From positions 333,578 through 397,577 of the forward strand of contig NZ_LFJC01000003.1 in NCBI RefSeq assembly GCF_002776695.1: a stretch of DNA of 64,000 nt. The letters run 5' to 3'. The notes under the pieces are model-generated. The model did not search any database and was not told the origin of the DNA. It was given only the letters and a program-made list of their open reading frames with translations. This DNA comes from Bradyrhizobium nitroreducens. Lineage in GTDB: Bacteria; Pseudomonadota; Alphaproteobacteria; Rhizobiales; Xanthobacteraceae. Below are positions 24,888 through 36,895 of this stretch, in pieces (within the stretch, counting starts at the first letter, position 1; each line of letters starts with the position of its first letter). Made by a program: the position numbers and the translations under genes.

Positions 24888-26804
24888 TTGCCGTTGTCCA
24901 GTACGCCCGCAGTCGCTTCCGGCCACCATCCTGATCCGCTGCCGCTGACCATGACCATGGGCGCCCTCGGGGTCGTCTATGGCGATATCGGCACCAGCCC
25001 GCTCTATGCCCTGAAGGAAGCCGCCAAGGCGGCTGCCCATGGCGGCACGCTCACTCAAGACGCGGTCCTCGGGGTCGCCTCGCTGATCCTCTGGGCGCTG
25101 CTGCTGATCATCTCGCTGAAATATGCCCTGCTGATCCTGCGGGCCGACAACCGCGGCGAAGGCGGCATCGTGGCGCTGCTCGCCCTGCTCCACGCCCGCC
25201 ACGCCCAGCCCGGCACCTGGCGCGCCCATCTCCTCGTGGTCGGCCTCATCGGCGCCGCCCTGCTTTATGGCGACGGCGCGATCACGCCGGCCATCTCCGT
25301 GCTCTCAGCCATCGAGGGCCTCAAGGTGGATGCGCCGTCGCTGGCCCCCGTCGTGGTGCCCCTGACCGTCGCCATCCTGATCGGCCTGTTCATGATGCAG
25401 AAGCAGGGCACCGGCTTCATCGGCCGCATCTTCGGACCGGTGATGCTGGCCTGGTTCGTCGTGCTCGCCGCGCTCGGCATCCACGGGATCGTCAAGGCGC
25501 CGGCGGTGCTGGCGGCGCTCAGCCCGTTCTATGCGTTCAATTTCCTGATCCATCAGGATTTCCATATCTCCTTCGGAATTCTCGGCGCGGCCTTCCTCGC
25601 GGTGACCGGGGGGGAGGCCATGTATGCCGACATGGGACATTTCGGCCGCCTGCCGATCCGCCTCGCCTGGTTCGCCATCTGCCTGCCTGCGCTGGTGCTG
25701 AACTATTTCGGCCAGGCCGCGCTCTTGATCACCGATCCCACGATGATCGAGAATCCGTTCTTCCAGCTCTGCCCCGACGCCCTGCACTATCTGCTGGTCG
25801 CCTTCTCTGCGGTCGCGACCGTGATCGCTTCGCAAGCGATCATCTCCGGCGTGTTCTCGCTGACCCAGCAATCGATCCAGCTCGGCTTCCTGCCGCGCAT
25901 GCAGATCCGCCACACCCAGAGCGACGCGATGGGCCAGATCTACGTGCCGCTGGTGAACTGGCTGCTCGCCGCCGCAACGCTCGGGGCGGTGCTGAGCTTC
26001 GGCAGCTCGGACGCCCTTGCCGGCGCCTATGGCATCGCGGTCTCGCTGCTGATGGCGATCACGACGCTGCTGGCCGCGCTGGTCGCGATCCAGTGGGGCT
26101 TCTCGCCCTGGCTTGTCGTTGCCGTGAACGGCTTCTTCTTCGTGATCGATCTGATCTTCTTCTCGGCGAACTCGGTCAAGCTGTTCGAGGGCGGCTGGTT
26201 CCCGCTGCTGCTTGCCGGCCTCGTCGCCTTCCTGATGCTGACCTGGCGCGCCGGCGTGAAGCTGGTCGAGGCCGCGCGCGCCCGGCTGCGCCAGCCCGAG
26301 GAGGATCTGATCGAGACCGCGGTCAACAAATGCAGCGCAAGGTTGCCCGGGACCGCCGTCTTCCTGGCCTCCGCGCCGCGCGGCGTGCCGCTCGCACTGA
26401 CGCAGTTCGTCAAGCACAACCGCGTGCTGCACGAACGCGTGCTGCTGGTCACCGTGCTGATCGAGGAGCTTCCGCACGTCCCCGACGAGGAACGCGCCGA
26501 AGTGATCGAGATCATTCCCGGCATCACCCGCGTGATCCTGCATTACGGCTTCATGCAGAACCCGACGATCTACGAGGGACTGAACCTCGTCTGCCGCCAA
26601 GGCAAGCTGCCCGGCATCGACCTCTCAGACATCACCTATTACGTGGGACGCGAGACCATCATCCCGCGCGAGGACGTCCCGGGCATGTGGGTCTGGCGCG
26701 AAGGCGTATTCGCCTTCCTCCAGCGCAACGCCGAACGCTCCGCCGCATTCTTCGGCGTGCCGACCAAGCAGGTCGTGGAGTTCGGCACGGAGCTGGAGAT
26801 TTAG
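24888..26804 (+). CDS. kup: KUP-family potassium uptake protein
   Basis: 638-residue K+/H+ symporter of the inner membrane. Motifs are MGALGVVYGDIGTSPLYALK (first helix), the LLYGDGAITPAISVLSA region and GGEAMYADMGHFG. About twelve helices cover residues 20-460, followed by a cytoplasmic C-terminal domain with the LPHVPDEERAEV segment. The TTG at 24888 follows a run of six G that can act as a ribosome site; a second TTG two codons later is equally possible. Rhizobia often carry several kup copies. Confidence 0.9.
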   Translation: MPLSSTPAVASGHHPDPLPLTMTMGALGVVYGDIGTSPLYALKEAAKAAAHGGTLTQDAVLGVASLILWALLLIISLKYALLILRADNRGEGGIVALLALLHARHAQPGTWRAHLLVVGLIGAALLYGDGAITPAISVLSAIEGLKVDAPSLAPVVVPLTVAILIGLFMMQKQGTGFIGRIFGPVMLAWFVVLAALGIHGIVKAPAVLAALSPFYAFNFLIHQDFHISFGILGAAFLAVTGGEAMYADMGHFGRLPIRLAWFAICLPALVLNYFGQAALLITDPTMIENPFFQLCPDALHYLLVAFSAVATVIASQAIISGVFSLTQQSIQLGFLPRMQIRHTQSDAMGQIYVPLVNWLLAAATLGAVLSFGSSDALAGAYGIAVSLLMAITTLLAALVAIQWGFSPWLVVAVNGFFFVIDLIFFSANSVKLFEGGWFPLLLAGLVAFLMLTWRAGVKLVEAARARLRQPEEDLIETAVNKCSARLPGTAVFLASAPRGVPLALTQFVKHNRVLHERVLLVTVLIEELPHVPDEERAEVIEIIPGITRVILHYGFMQNPTIYEGLNLVCRQGKLPGIDLSDITYYVGRETIIPREDVPGMWVWREGVFAFLQRNAERSAAFFGVPTKQVVEFGTELEI

Positions 26805-26812
26805 CGAGATTC

Positions 26813-26895
26813 GTAGCCCGGATGGAGCGAAGCGCAATCCGGGATTCTCGCCTGAAGTAAGAGCCCCGGATTTCGCTTCGCTCCATCCGGGCTAC
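26813..26895. repeat. Foldback repeat, GTAGCCCGGATGGAGCG family
   Basis: GTAGCCCGGATGGAGCGAAG (26813-26832) and CTTCGCTCCATCCGGGCTAC (26876-26895) are a perfect 20-bp inverted repeat, extended inward with one change by CGCAATCCGGG / CCCGGATTTCG. It separates the convergent kup and gyrA genes and can serve as a bidirectional terminator. A degenerate half copy lies at 37684-37714. Confidence 0.85.
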
Positions 26896-26910
26896 GAGGG
26901 GAGTGACCGA

Positions 26911-29655
26911 TCACTCCCCGTGCGAGTCCCCATTCGCGCCGTTCCCGCTCTCCGCCTCTTCCGTGATGTGCTCGACCGACACCACATGCTCGTCCTCGGC
27001 GGTGTCGAACACGATCACGCCTTGGGTCGAGCGGCCGGCGATGCGGATGCCTTCGACCGGGCAGCGGATCAGCTGGCCCTTGTCGGTGACCAGCATGATC
27101 TGATCGGCATCCTCCACCGGGAACGAGGCAACGAGGTTGCCGTTGCGGTTGTTGACGCTCATGGCGACGATGCCTTTGCCGCCGCGGCCCGTGGTGCGGT
27201 ACTCGTAGGACGAGGTCCGCTTGCCATAGCCGTTGACGGAGACGGTCAGCACGACCTGCTCGGCCGCCGACATCTCGACATAGCGCTCCTGCGGGAGCTG
27301 GAAGCTGCCCGAGGTTTCTTCGGCCTCGGCATCCGCTGCCGGCTCTTCGGCCGCAGCTTCGCCGGCGACCGCGCGGCGCATTTTCAGGTAGGCCGAGCGC
27401 TCGTCCGAGGTGGTCTCGACGTGGCGCAGGATCGCCAGCGAAATCACCTTGTCGCCTTCGCCGAGCGCAATGCCGCGTACGCCCATCGAGGTGCGCCCGG
27501 TGAACACGCGCACGTCGGTGACGGGGAAGCGGATGCACTGACCGCCGGCGGCGGTCAGCAGCACGTCGTCGCGTTCGGTGCAGATCTGCACGTCGACGAT
27601 GGCTTCATTCTCGTCGAGCTTCATCGCGATGATGCCGGAGCGGCGGACGTCGACGAAATCGGACAGCTTGTTGCGTCGGACGTTGCCGCCGGTCGTGGCA
27701 AACATCACGTCGAGATTGCCCCAGGTCGATTCGTCCTCGGGCAGCGGCATGATGGTGGTGATGCGCTCGCCCTGCTCCAGCGGCAGGATGTTGATCAGCG
27801 CCTTGCCGCGCGCGTTGGGAGCCGCCATCGGCAGCCGCCAGACCTTCTCCTTGTAGACCTGGCCGCGCGAGGAGAAGAACAGCACCGGCGTGTGCGTGGA
27901 CGCCACGAACAGACGTGACACGAAGTCCTCGTCGCGGGTCTGCATGCCGGCGCGGCCCTTGCCGCCGCGGCGCTGGGCGCGATAGGCCGACAGCGGCACG
28001 CGCTTGACGTAGCCGGCGTGGGAGACGGTGACGACCATGTCCTCGCGCTGGATCAGGTCCTCGTCCTCGACCTCGCCTTCCTGCTCGATGATGACGGTGC
28101 GGCGCGGCGTGGCGAACTCGGCCTTCACCTCGGCGAGCTCGGTCTTGATGATGGTCAGCACGCGTTCGCGCGAGCGCAGGATGTCGAGATAATCGGCGAT
28201 CTCGCCGGCGAGCTTGTCGAGCTCGTCGCGGATTTCTTCGCGGCCGAGGGCCGTGAGGCGCTGCAGGCGCAGATCGAGAATGGCCCTCGCCTGCTCCATC
28301 GACAGCCGGATGGTGCCGTCCGCGCTGATGCGGTGGCGGGGATCGTCGATCAGCGTCAGCATGTCCTCGACGTCCCGGGCCGGCCAGTCGCGTGACATCA
28401 GGGTGTCGCGGGCGGCGGTTGGGTCCGGCGAGGTCCGAATGACGCGGATCATCTCGTCGATATTGGCGACCGCGATCGCCAGACCGACCAGGATGTGGGC
28501 GCGATCGCGCGCCTTGGCGAGCAGGTACTTGGTGCGCCGCGTGACGACCCGTTCACGGAAGTCGACGAAGATCGCCAGCAGGTCCTTCAGATGCATGATC
28601 CGCGGACGGCCGCTGTCGAGCGCCACCATGTTGACGCCGAAGCTGGTCTGCAGCGGCGTGAACCTGTAGAGCTGGTTCAGCACCACATCCGGCACGGCGT
28701 CGCGCTTCAACTCGATGACGACGCGGTAGCCGTCGCGGTCGGATTCATCGCGGAGGTCGCCGATGCCCTCGATCTTCTTTTCCTTCACCAGCTCGGCGAT
28801 GCGCTCGACCATCGTCGCCTTGTTCACCTGGTAGGGAATCTCGGTGATGATGATCGCCTCGCGCTCCTTGCGGATGGTCTCGATCGCGACCTTGCCGCGC
28901 ATGACGACCGAGCCGCGGCCGAGATGATAGGCGGCGCGGATGCCCGCGCGTCCGAGAATGACGCCGCCGGTCGGAAAATCCGGTCCCGGCACGATGTTGA
29001 TCAGCTCGTCGATGGTGAGCGCCGGGTTGTCGATCAGCGCGATGCAGGCGTCGATGACCTCGCCAAGATTGTGCGGCGGGATGTTGGTGGCCATGCCGAC
29101 CGCGATGCCGCCGGCGCCGTTGACGAGAAGGTTCGGGAACTTGGCCGGCAGGACCGACGGCTCGGTCTCGTTGTTGTCGTAGTTGGGCTGGAAGTCGACG
29201 GTGTCCTTGTCGATGTCGGCCAGCAGCGCCAGCGCGGCCTTGGTCAGGCGCGCTTCGGTGTAACGATAGGCGGCCGCGGGATCGCCGTCGACCGAGCCGA
29301 AATTGCCCTGGCCGTCGATCAGCGGCACGCGCATCGAGAAGTCCTGCGCCATGCGGACCATGGCGTCGTAGATCGACTGGTCGCCGTGCGGATGATACTT
29401 ACCGATGACGTCGCCGACCACGCGGGCGGACTTGACGTACTTCTTGTCGGGCGTGTGCCCCTGCTCGTTCATCGAGTACAGGATGCGCCGATGCACCGGC
29501 TTCAGACCGTCCCGGGCATCGGGCAGCGCACGCGCCACGATCACGCTCATGGCGTAATCGAGATACGACTTCTTCATCTCCTCGTAGATGGAGACGGGGC
29601 GAATGTCCGAGGGTTGCGCCGGCTGATCGCCGGGCTTGTTGTCGTCGTCAGCCAA
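26911..29655 (-). CDS. gyrA: DNA gyrase subunit A
   Basis: 914 residues. GyrA carries the DNA breakage-reunion activity of gyrase. The catalytic Tyr132 lies in [11 protein letters not shown] and the quinolone-pocket region [18 protein letters not shown] at about 87-104. The residue equivalent to E. coli Ser83 is Gln93 here, while the Asp87 equivalent (Asp97) is kept. The C-terminal beta-pinwheel has a GyrA box ([10 protein letters not shown]) and repeats such as [15 protein letters not shown] and TTGRGGKGI. An acidic Ala/Glu-rich insert lies near residues 770-795. It is transcribed towards kup, away from ssb. Confidence 0.96.
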   Translation of the reverse strand: MADDDNKPGDQPAQPSDIRPVSIYEEMKKSYLDYAMSVIVARALPDARDGLKPVHRRILYSMNEQGHTPDKKYVKSARVVGDVIGKYHPHGDQSIYDAMVRMAQDFSMRVPLIDGQGNFGSVDGDPAAAYRYTEARLTKAALALLADIDKDTVDFQPNYDNNETEPSVLPAKFPNLLVNGAGGIAVGMATNIPPHNLGEVIDACIALIDNPALTIDELINIVPGPDFPTGGVILGRAGIRAAYHLGRGSVVMRGKVAIETIRKEREAIIITEIPYQVNKATMVERIAELVKEKKIEGIGDLRDESDRDGYRVVIELKRDAVPDVVLNQLYRFTPLQTSFGVNMVALDSGRPRIMHLKDLLAIFVDFRERVVTRRTKYLLAKARDRAHILVGLAIAVANIDEMIRVIRTSPDPTAARDTLMSRDWPARDVEDMLTLIDDPRHRISADGTIRLSMEQARAILDLRLQRLTALGREEIRDELDKLAGEIADYLDILRSRERVLTIIKTELAEVKAEFATPRRTVIIEQEGEVEDEDLIQREDMVVTVSHAGYVKRVPLSAYRAQRRGGKGRAGMQTRDEDFVSRLFVASTHTPVLFFSSRGQVYKEKVWRLPMAAPNARGKALINILPLEQGERITTIMPLPEDESTWGNLDVMFATTGGNVRRNKLSDFVDVRRSGIIAMKLDENEAIVDVQICTERDDVLLTAAGGQCIRFPVTDVRVFTGRTSMGVRGIALGEGDKVISLAILRHVETTSDERSAYLKMRRAVAGEAAAEEPAADAEAEETSGSFQLPQERYVEMSAAEQVVLTVSVNGYGKRTSSYEYRTTGRGGKGIVAMSVNNRNGNLVASFPVEDADQIMLVTDKGQLIRCPVEGIRIAGRSTQGVIVFDTAEDEHVVSVEHITEEAESGNGANGDSHGE

Positions 29656-29906
29656 GGGGGAATCCGGTGAGTTTTTGTCTGGGAATCATATAACGCATCG
29701 CGCCCCTGATAACCACCCTTGGCGGAAGCTTGGAAGCGCTTTTTCCGTCTATTTTTCCAATAACTTAAGGCCTTGCAGCGGGCATCCTGGATGAGCCTGG
29801 AACCGGCCCTGCGAAACCGCCTCTGCGGCCCCGTCAAATCGCGCGCGCAAGGACCCCCGTCGGTCACCTTTGCAAGGCGCAATCCGAGTTCACCCCAAAC
29901 ATGAAG

Positions 29907-29930
29907 AGGGCCCGGAATCCCGAGCCCTTC
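29907..29930 (-). terminator. Probable terminator downstream of ssb
   Basis: AGGGC-C-CGG and CCG-A-GCCCT form an interrupted stem with a 4-nt loop (29907-29928), about 85 bp after the ssb stop; the minus-strand tail is only moderately T-rich (CTCTTCAT). The rest of the 29656-30012 gap is the gyrA upstream region; I see no gene there. Confidence 0.4.
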
Positions 29931-30012
29931 CCGTCGATTAGTAAGGTTTGCTGACACGACATGGAAGGGGCCGCTCAACCCGGCCGCGCCCTCCTCATCG
30001 CCCGATCCGTCC

Positions 30013-30510
30013 TCAGAACGGGATATCGTCGTCCATGTCGCTGTTGCGGCCACCGCCGCCGGCGGCAACGGGACGGCGCGGCGCGCTGCTGACGGGGCCG
30101 GAGGAGCCGAAATCACCGCCCGGCTCGTCGCCGAAGCTGCCGCCTCCACCGCCGCCGCCACGGCCGTCGAGCATGGTCAGGGTCGAGTTGAAGCCCTGCA
30201 GCACGACCTCGGTCGAGTACTTCTCGACGCCGCTCTGGTCGGTCCATTTGCGGGTCTGCAGCGCGCCCTCGATGTAAACCTTCGCGCCCTTCTTCAAGTA
30301 CTGCTCGGCGACCTTGCAGAGGCCCTCATTGAAGATCACGACGCGATGCCACTCGGTCTTCTCCTTGCGCTCGCCGGTGTTCTTGTCACGCCAGGTCTCC
30401 GAGGTGGCGATGCTCAAATTCGCAATCGGCCGCCCGTCCTGGGTGCGGCGGATTTCAGGATCCTTGCCGAGATTTCCAACCAGAATGACCTTGTTGACGC
30501 TTCCCGCCAT
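30013..30510 (-). CDS. ssb: Single-stranded DNA-binding protein
   Basis: 165 residues. The OB-fold is at 1-115 ([20 protein letters not shown], then [14 protein letters not shown]), followed by a Gly-rich flexible linker (about 120-150) and the acidic tip DMDDDIPF that recruits repair and replication partners. The start is ATG 30510 (MAGSVNK); the open frame up to 30708 is upstream DNA that includes the LexA box. A GTTC-N7-GTTC LexA box lies at 30679-30693, so SOS induction is expected, as for ssb of other bacteria. Confidence 0.95.
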   Translation of the reverse strand: MAGSVNKVILVGNLGKDPEIRRTQDGRPIANLSIATSETWRDKNTGERKEKTEWHRVVIFNEGLCKVAEQYLKKGAKVYIEGALQTRKWTDQSGVEKYSTEVVLQGFNSTLTMLDGRGGGGGGGSFGDEPGGDFGSSGPVSSAPRRPVAAGGGGRNSDMDDDIPF

Positions 30511-30678
30511 CGCCGCTCTCCACTCCGAATGCCACTGATCTAAAGGCCGAAATTTAAAGGCCGGGCGCGCTGCCCGCCTTCCTCTGCCGCCCTGTTGAGG
30601 CGACCCTATACGCTTGCGGGCGCCGCTCAGCCCGTCACCCCCAAGGTTATCCCCACATATAGCATCGACCCGCGCCAT

Positions 30679-30693
30679 GTTCCAGATTTGTTC
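30679..30693. promoter_or_regulatory. LexA (SOS) box upstream of ssb
   Basis: GTTCCAGATTTGTTC matches the alphaproteobacterial LexA motif GTTC-N7-GTTC exactly. It lies about 170 bp upstream of the ssb start codon, in the region shared with the divergent porin gene. Confidence 0.8.
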
Positions 30694-30915
30694 TTTTCGG
30701 GAATCCACCGAATAAAGGCTGGTGGCGCAATCGTTCGTGACGCCGGCGGAACGATGATGTCGTCACCGGCCTCTCATTTTCAACCGGGCGAGCGAGCCCC
30801 GCTGGCGACGCGCACGGCACACGCTCCGGGCGCATCAACGACGTCGATATCGTCATGATCGCGCGAATCCCGCGGCGGTCGGCCCGCCGATCACAGCACA
30901 TATCGCCCTGATCTT

Positions 30916-30931
30916 GTTCCGAAATCGGAAC
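30916..30931. promoter_or_regulatory. Perfect 7-2-7 palindrome upstream of the porin gene
   Basis: GTTCCGA-AA-TCGGAAC is a perfect inverted repeat in the 613-bp region between ssb and the Omp25-like gene. Its position about 190 bp before the porin ATG suggests an operator. The remaining part of 30511-31123 holds the LexA box at 30679 and a long 5' leader; I see no gene in it. Confidence 0.45.
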
Positions 30932-31123
30932 CCGGAGCGGCGCGACGTCAGACGCTCGGAAGCAATAAGTCAGCAACCATCACCTTTTCAGTCACTGTGG
31001 CTTTCAGGAGACACAACTTGCGGCTTCAGTGGTGTAAGCACTGCCTCAGTTGGGCCATCGAGTCCGCTGCCCTTCCGGTCAAGGAAGGCAACAACAGAAA
31101 CTGGGACTGGGATTAAGTTGAAA

Positions 31124-31816
31124 ATGAAAAAGGTTTTGTTGGCTTCGGCCTGTTTGTTCGCTCTGGCTGCCCCCGCTTCGGCTGCTGACCTCGCGGCTCG
31201 CCCCTACACCAAGGCGCCGGTGGCTCCGATGGCTTCGGTCTACAACTGGACCGGCTTCTATCTCGGTATCGTCGGTGGCGGCGCCTGGGAAAACGCTTCG
31301 GGCGATCCGAAGATGAAGGGTGGCTTCGTCGGCGGCACCGCCGGCTACAACTGGCAGACCGGCAACGTCGTGTTCGGCCTCGAGGCCGATGGCGCCTGGG
31401 CTGACGTCAGCGCTTCGGCCGCTGGCACGGTTTTCGTCCCCGGCGTCGGTGGCATCCCCGCCTCGCTGACCTCCAAGACCGACGCGATGGGCACCGTGCG
31501 CGGCCGCATCGGCTACGCCGTCAACAACGTGCTGTTCTACGGCACCGGCGGCTACGCTTGGATCGACAACAAGCTCACCGCCACCCTGGGCGCCGCGTCG
31601 GTCTCCGACAGCAAGTGGCACTCCGGCTGGACCGTTGGTGCCGGCATCGAGGCGTTCTTCGCTCCGCAGTGGTCGGTCAAGGGCGAGTACCTCTATCGCA
31701 GCCTCGGCGGCGAGACCTACTTCTCGGGCGCCATTCCCACCGGCACGCTCAACCTCCACACCGTGCAGGTCGGCGTGAACTATCACTTCGGCGCCCCGGT
31801 CGTCGCGAAGTATTGA
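31124..31816 (+). CDS. Outer-membrane beta-barrel protein, Omp25/RopB family
   Basis: 230 residues. Signal peptide (KKVLLASACLFALAAPASAA) followed by an eight-stranded barrel with alternating polar/apolar strands. The family marks are YNWTGFYLGIVGGGAWEN at the start of the barrel, GGFVGGTAGYNWQTGNVVFG, RGRIGYAVNNVLFYGTGGY, and the C-terminal strand VQVGVNYHFG. In rhizobia and Brucella such proteins (RopB, Omp25/31) are abundant surface proteins tied to envelope integrity and host interaction. ATG 31124 is chosen for the clean signal peptide; a long leader precedes it. Confidence 0.9.
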   Translation: MKKVLLASACLFALAAPASAADLAARPYTKAPVAPMASVYNWTGFYLGIVGGGAWENASGDPKMKGGFVGGTAGYNWQTGNVVFGLEADGAWADVSASAAGTVFVPGVGGIPASLTSKTDAMGTVRGRIGYAVNNVLFYGTGGYAWIDNKLTATLGAASVSDSKWHSGWTVGAGIEAFFAPQWSVKGEYLYRSLGGETYFSGAIPTGTLNLHTVQVGVNYHFGAPVVAKY

Positions 31817-31844
31817 TCTCTGCTACCGACGTCACATCGTCACG

Positions 31845-31872
31845 AAAGGCCGGCCTTGCGCCGGCCTTTTTG
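31845..31872 (+). terminator. Rho-independent terminator of the porin gene
   Basis: AAAGGCCGGC (31845-31854) pairs with GCCGGCCTTT (31860-31869) around a 5-nt loop, with the U-tract overlapping the stem end. It lies 29 bp after the stop codon. Confidence 0.9.
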
Positions 31873-31978
31873 TTTGGCCCGCGTGTTTGGCCTCGTTCCA
31901 CGCCCTCCTGCTGCCAGATGCCGCCAGCGCGCCAACATTCCGTTGACTAGTCGCAAGTCCCACTGGAAATCCGTCTCC

Positions 31979-31993
31979 GTTCTTCCTACGTTC
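31979..31993. promoter_or_regulatory. LexA (SOS) box upstream of uvrA
   Basis: GTTCTTCCTACGTTC is an exact GTTC-N7-GTTC LexA motif 97 bp upstream of the uvrA start. Together with the ssb box it indicates a canonical alphaproteobacterial SOS regulon. Confidence 0.85.
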
Positions 31994-32090
31994 GCTACCA
32001 TACCCATCGGCGCCGATCCCGGTTCCGGGCGAAGCGCGCCTTTATGCTGGCGCGATCGCGCACCTTTGGGCTTCCTTGAGGGCAACTCGG

Positions 32091-35066
<2,976 letters not shown>

Positions 35067-35114
35067 CAGCTGTCGCCCGGGCAGCAGGAATCGAGCCGCG
35101 GTGGGGTAATCTCG

Positions 35115-35444
35115 ATGTCGAGCCGAACCTATAGATTATTTCGGAACGCCATCCTTGCCGAGCAACAGGTGACCTGCGTCTACGAGGGTCGCCACCGCGA
35201 ACTCTGCCCGCATATCATCGGCATCAACAAATCCGGCGAAGAGGCGGTGCTGGCCTGGCAGTTTGCAGGCGAGAGCAGTAGACCGCTGCCGCAGTGGCGC
35301 TGCCTGAAGCTGGCAAATGTCAGCGGCGCCCGGGCGCGGAATGGCCGCTGGCATGAAGGCGGCTCGCACCGAACCACTCAGACCTGCGTCAGCAACATTG
35401 ATCTCGACGTCAACGTCGACGTTCGCAGACTGTCGTCCCGCTAA
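35115..35444 (+). CDS. Conserved hypothetical protein, 109 aa (WYL-like fold possible)
   Basis: A beta-rich segment (VTCVYEGRHRELCPHIIGIN, then EEAVLAWQFAGESS, then WRCLKLANVSGARARNGRW) resembles the core of WYL-type ligand-binding domains, where a Tyr/Arg-lined strand contacts a nucleic-acid or nucleotide ligand. There is no DNA-binding domain in the protein. The stop TAA overlaps the TAG stop of the convergent toxin gene, sharing CTAA at 35441-35444. The assignment to WYL is tentative. Confidence 0.68.
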   Translation: MSSRTYRLFRNAILAEQQVTCVYEGRHRELCPHIIGINKSGEEAVLAWQFAGESSRPLPQWRCLKLANVSGARARNGRWHEGGSHRTTQTCVSNIDLDVNVDVRRLSSR

Positions 35445-35776
35445 CGACCCACGAATTCAATAACAGCCTCCCCCCGCGCGACGGCTTCGACAATTTGTGG
35501 CATGGCGGCCAGAAACTGGCGGATCAGCGCGCGATTGTCGATGTTGCCCACGCGCACCCACAGGACGATCGGCCCCTGCCTCTTTGCAGTGCGCAGAAGG
35601 GAGAAATCGCGATCCTTGGTCACGAGGACCGCCGCTCGAGAAATGGCTTCGTTCCAGATCACTCGGTCGAGCGCGTTTGCCATCCCGAACTCGGCCACAT
35701 GAGCCGCATCGTATCCAGCGCGACGCATGGCTTCCGCGAGCGCCGGAGGAAGCTGCGCATCGATCAAGTATGGCAA
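35441..35776 (-). CDS. DUF5615 PIN-like toxin of a toxin-antitoxin pair
   Basis: 111 residues. The family pattern is clear: YLIDAQLPPALAEAMRRAGY with the first acidic residue, HVAEFGMANALDRVIWNEA, then LVTKDRDFSLL with the acidic TKDRDF motif, as in Mut7-C/PIN-like nucleases. Such proteins are VapC-like ribonuclease toxins. The gene begins 2 bp after the DUF433 antitoxin stop in the same direction, the usual antitoxin-first order. Confidence 0.85.
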   Translation of the reverse strand: MPYLIDAQLPPALAEAMRRAGYDAAHVAEFGMANALDRVIWNEAISRAAVLVTKDRDFSLLRTAKRQGPIVLWVRVGNIDNRALIRQFLAAMPQIVEAVARGEAVIEFVGR

Positions 35777-35778
35777 GG

Positions 35779-36006
35779 TTATTTGGCCGCTATGATCGGG
35801 TGATCGAGCTGGCGGGCGGCATAAGCCAGCACCGCGTCGATGTCAGCGTCCTCCAGATACGGATAATCTTCGAGAATGCTCTCACGCGACTGTCCAGCGG
35901 ACAGCAGTCCCAGGACGTCGGCAACCGTGATGCGAAGGTCGCGAATGCAGGGACGTCCATGCATACGCTGCGGATCGACCGTAATCCTTGCCAGTAGCTC
36001 CGACAT
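35779..36006 (-). CDS. DUF433 antitoxin
   Basis: 75 residues of the DUF433 (VapB-like) family: RITVDPQRMHGRPCIRDLRI at the start, then TVADVLGLLSAGQSRESILE and YPYLEDADIDAVLAYAARQL, a helix-turn-helix-like winged domain. These antitoxins neutralise the cognate DUF5615 toxin, encoded 2 bp downstream, and repress their own operon. It is preceded by a roughly 100-bp region shared with the divergent HAD gene. Confidence 0.88.
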   Translation of the reverse strand: MSELLARITVDPQRMHGRPCIRDLRITVADVLGLLSAGQSRESILEDYPYLEDADIDAVLAYAARQLDHPIIAAK

Positions 36007-36106
36007 CTGTCACCTCTGCCGGTGAATATAGCATCTCCGACGGCATCTGTCAGCGCAGCGCTCCCAGCCCGATGCACGGCCCGCCCGCCCGCACGCACCC
36101 GCCCCC

Positions 36107-36733
36107 ATGCCCTACGCCCTCGCCATCTTCGATCTCGACGGCACGCTCGCCGACAGCTTCCCGTGGTTCCTGCGCACCATCAACGACATCGCCGACCGCT
36201 TCGGTTTTCGCCGCGTCGCTGATGAGGACATCGAGAGCCTGCGGCATGCATCGACGCGCGAGATCCTCTCCCGGCTCGACGTGCCCTTGTGGAAGCTGCC
36301 GGCGATCGCGCGGCATGCGCGGCGACTGAAGGCGGAAGCGGCAAGCGAGATCTCGCTGTTCGCAGGCGTCGAGACCACGCTGCAGGCGCTGACCGACAAC
36401 GGCGTGCAGCTCGCGCTGGTGACGTCCGACAGCGAGGCCAATGCGCGCGAAAAACTCGGGGATGCCGCCGCGCTGTTTTCGCATTTCGACTGCGCGGCTT
36501 CGCTGTTCGGCAAGCCCGCGAAATTCCGCCGCGTCATCCGCCGCGCCGGTGTCGCGCCGGGCCAGGTCATCGCGATCGGCGACGAGGTGCGCGACATCGA
36601 GGCGGCCCGCGCCGTCGGCATCGCCTGCGGCGCGGTGTGCTGGGGTTACGCGGCGCCGGCAGCGCTGCGGGCGCACGCGCCGGATCACGTGTTCGAGCGG
36701 ATGGATGAAATTACGGACAGTATTAGTCGATAG
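36107..36733 (+). CDS. HAD-family hydrolase (phosphoglycolate-phosphatase-like)
   Basis: 208 residues. Motif I is FDLDGTLADSF at residues 8-18, with the nucleophile and acid Asp. Motif II is the Ser/Thr of ALVTSDSEANAR near residue 107; motif III Lys lies in LFGKPAKFRR; motif IV is VIAIGDEVRDIEAARAVG. A four-helix cap lies between motifs I and II. This is the Gph/PGP-like subgroup, which dephosphorylates small phosphorylated metabolites; the real substrate is unknown. Confidence 0.87.
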   Translation: MPYALAIFDLDGTLADSFPWFLRTINDIADRFGFRRVADEDIESLRHASTREILSRLDVPLWKLPAIARHARRLKAEAASEISLFAGVETTLQALTDNGVQLALVTSDSEANAREKLGDAAALFSHFDCAASLFGKPAKFRRVIRRAGVAPGQVIAIGDEVRDIEAARAVGIACGAVCWGYAAPAALRAHAPDHVFERMDEITDSISR

Positions 36734-36895
36734 GCGGCCAGTTTCGGTTCGAGCCGTTTGGGCAAACACGATGCACAATCTGTGCGGACGCCGATCGACG
36801 ATAAAAATTAGAGATTGATTTTCGTCTGACACATGCTCAGATTGAAGCTTTACACCTCGCAATCATTGTCTCGCAGTCATTCATGGAGCCTTGGC

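Noticed and set aside
30927..30949. GGAAC followed by CGTC as an EcfG-type promoter before the porin gene
   Set aside because: The spacer is 14 nt instead of 16-17, and the first half is part of the palindrome.
30647..30976. 109-codon minus-strand frame between ssb and the porin gene
   Set aside because: No ribosome site, composition of non-coding DNA, and it overlaps the LexA box and the palindrome.
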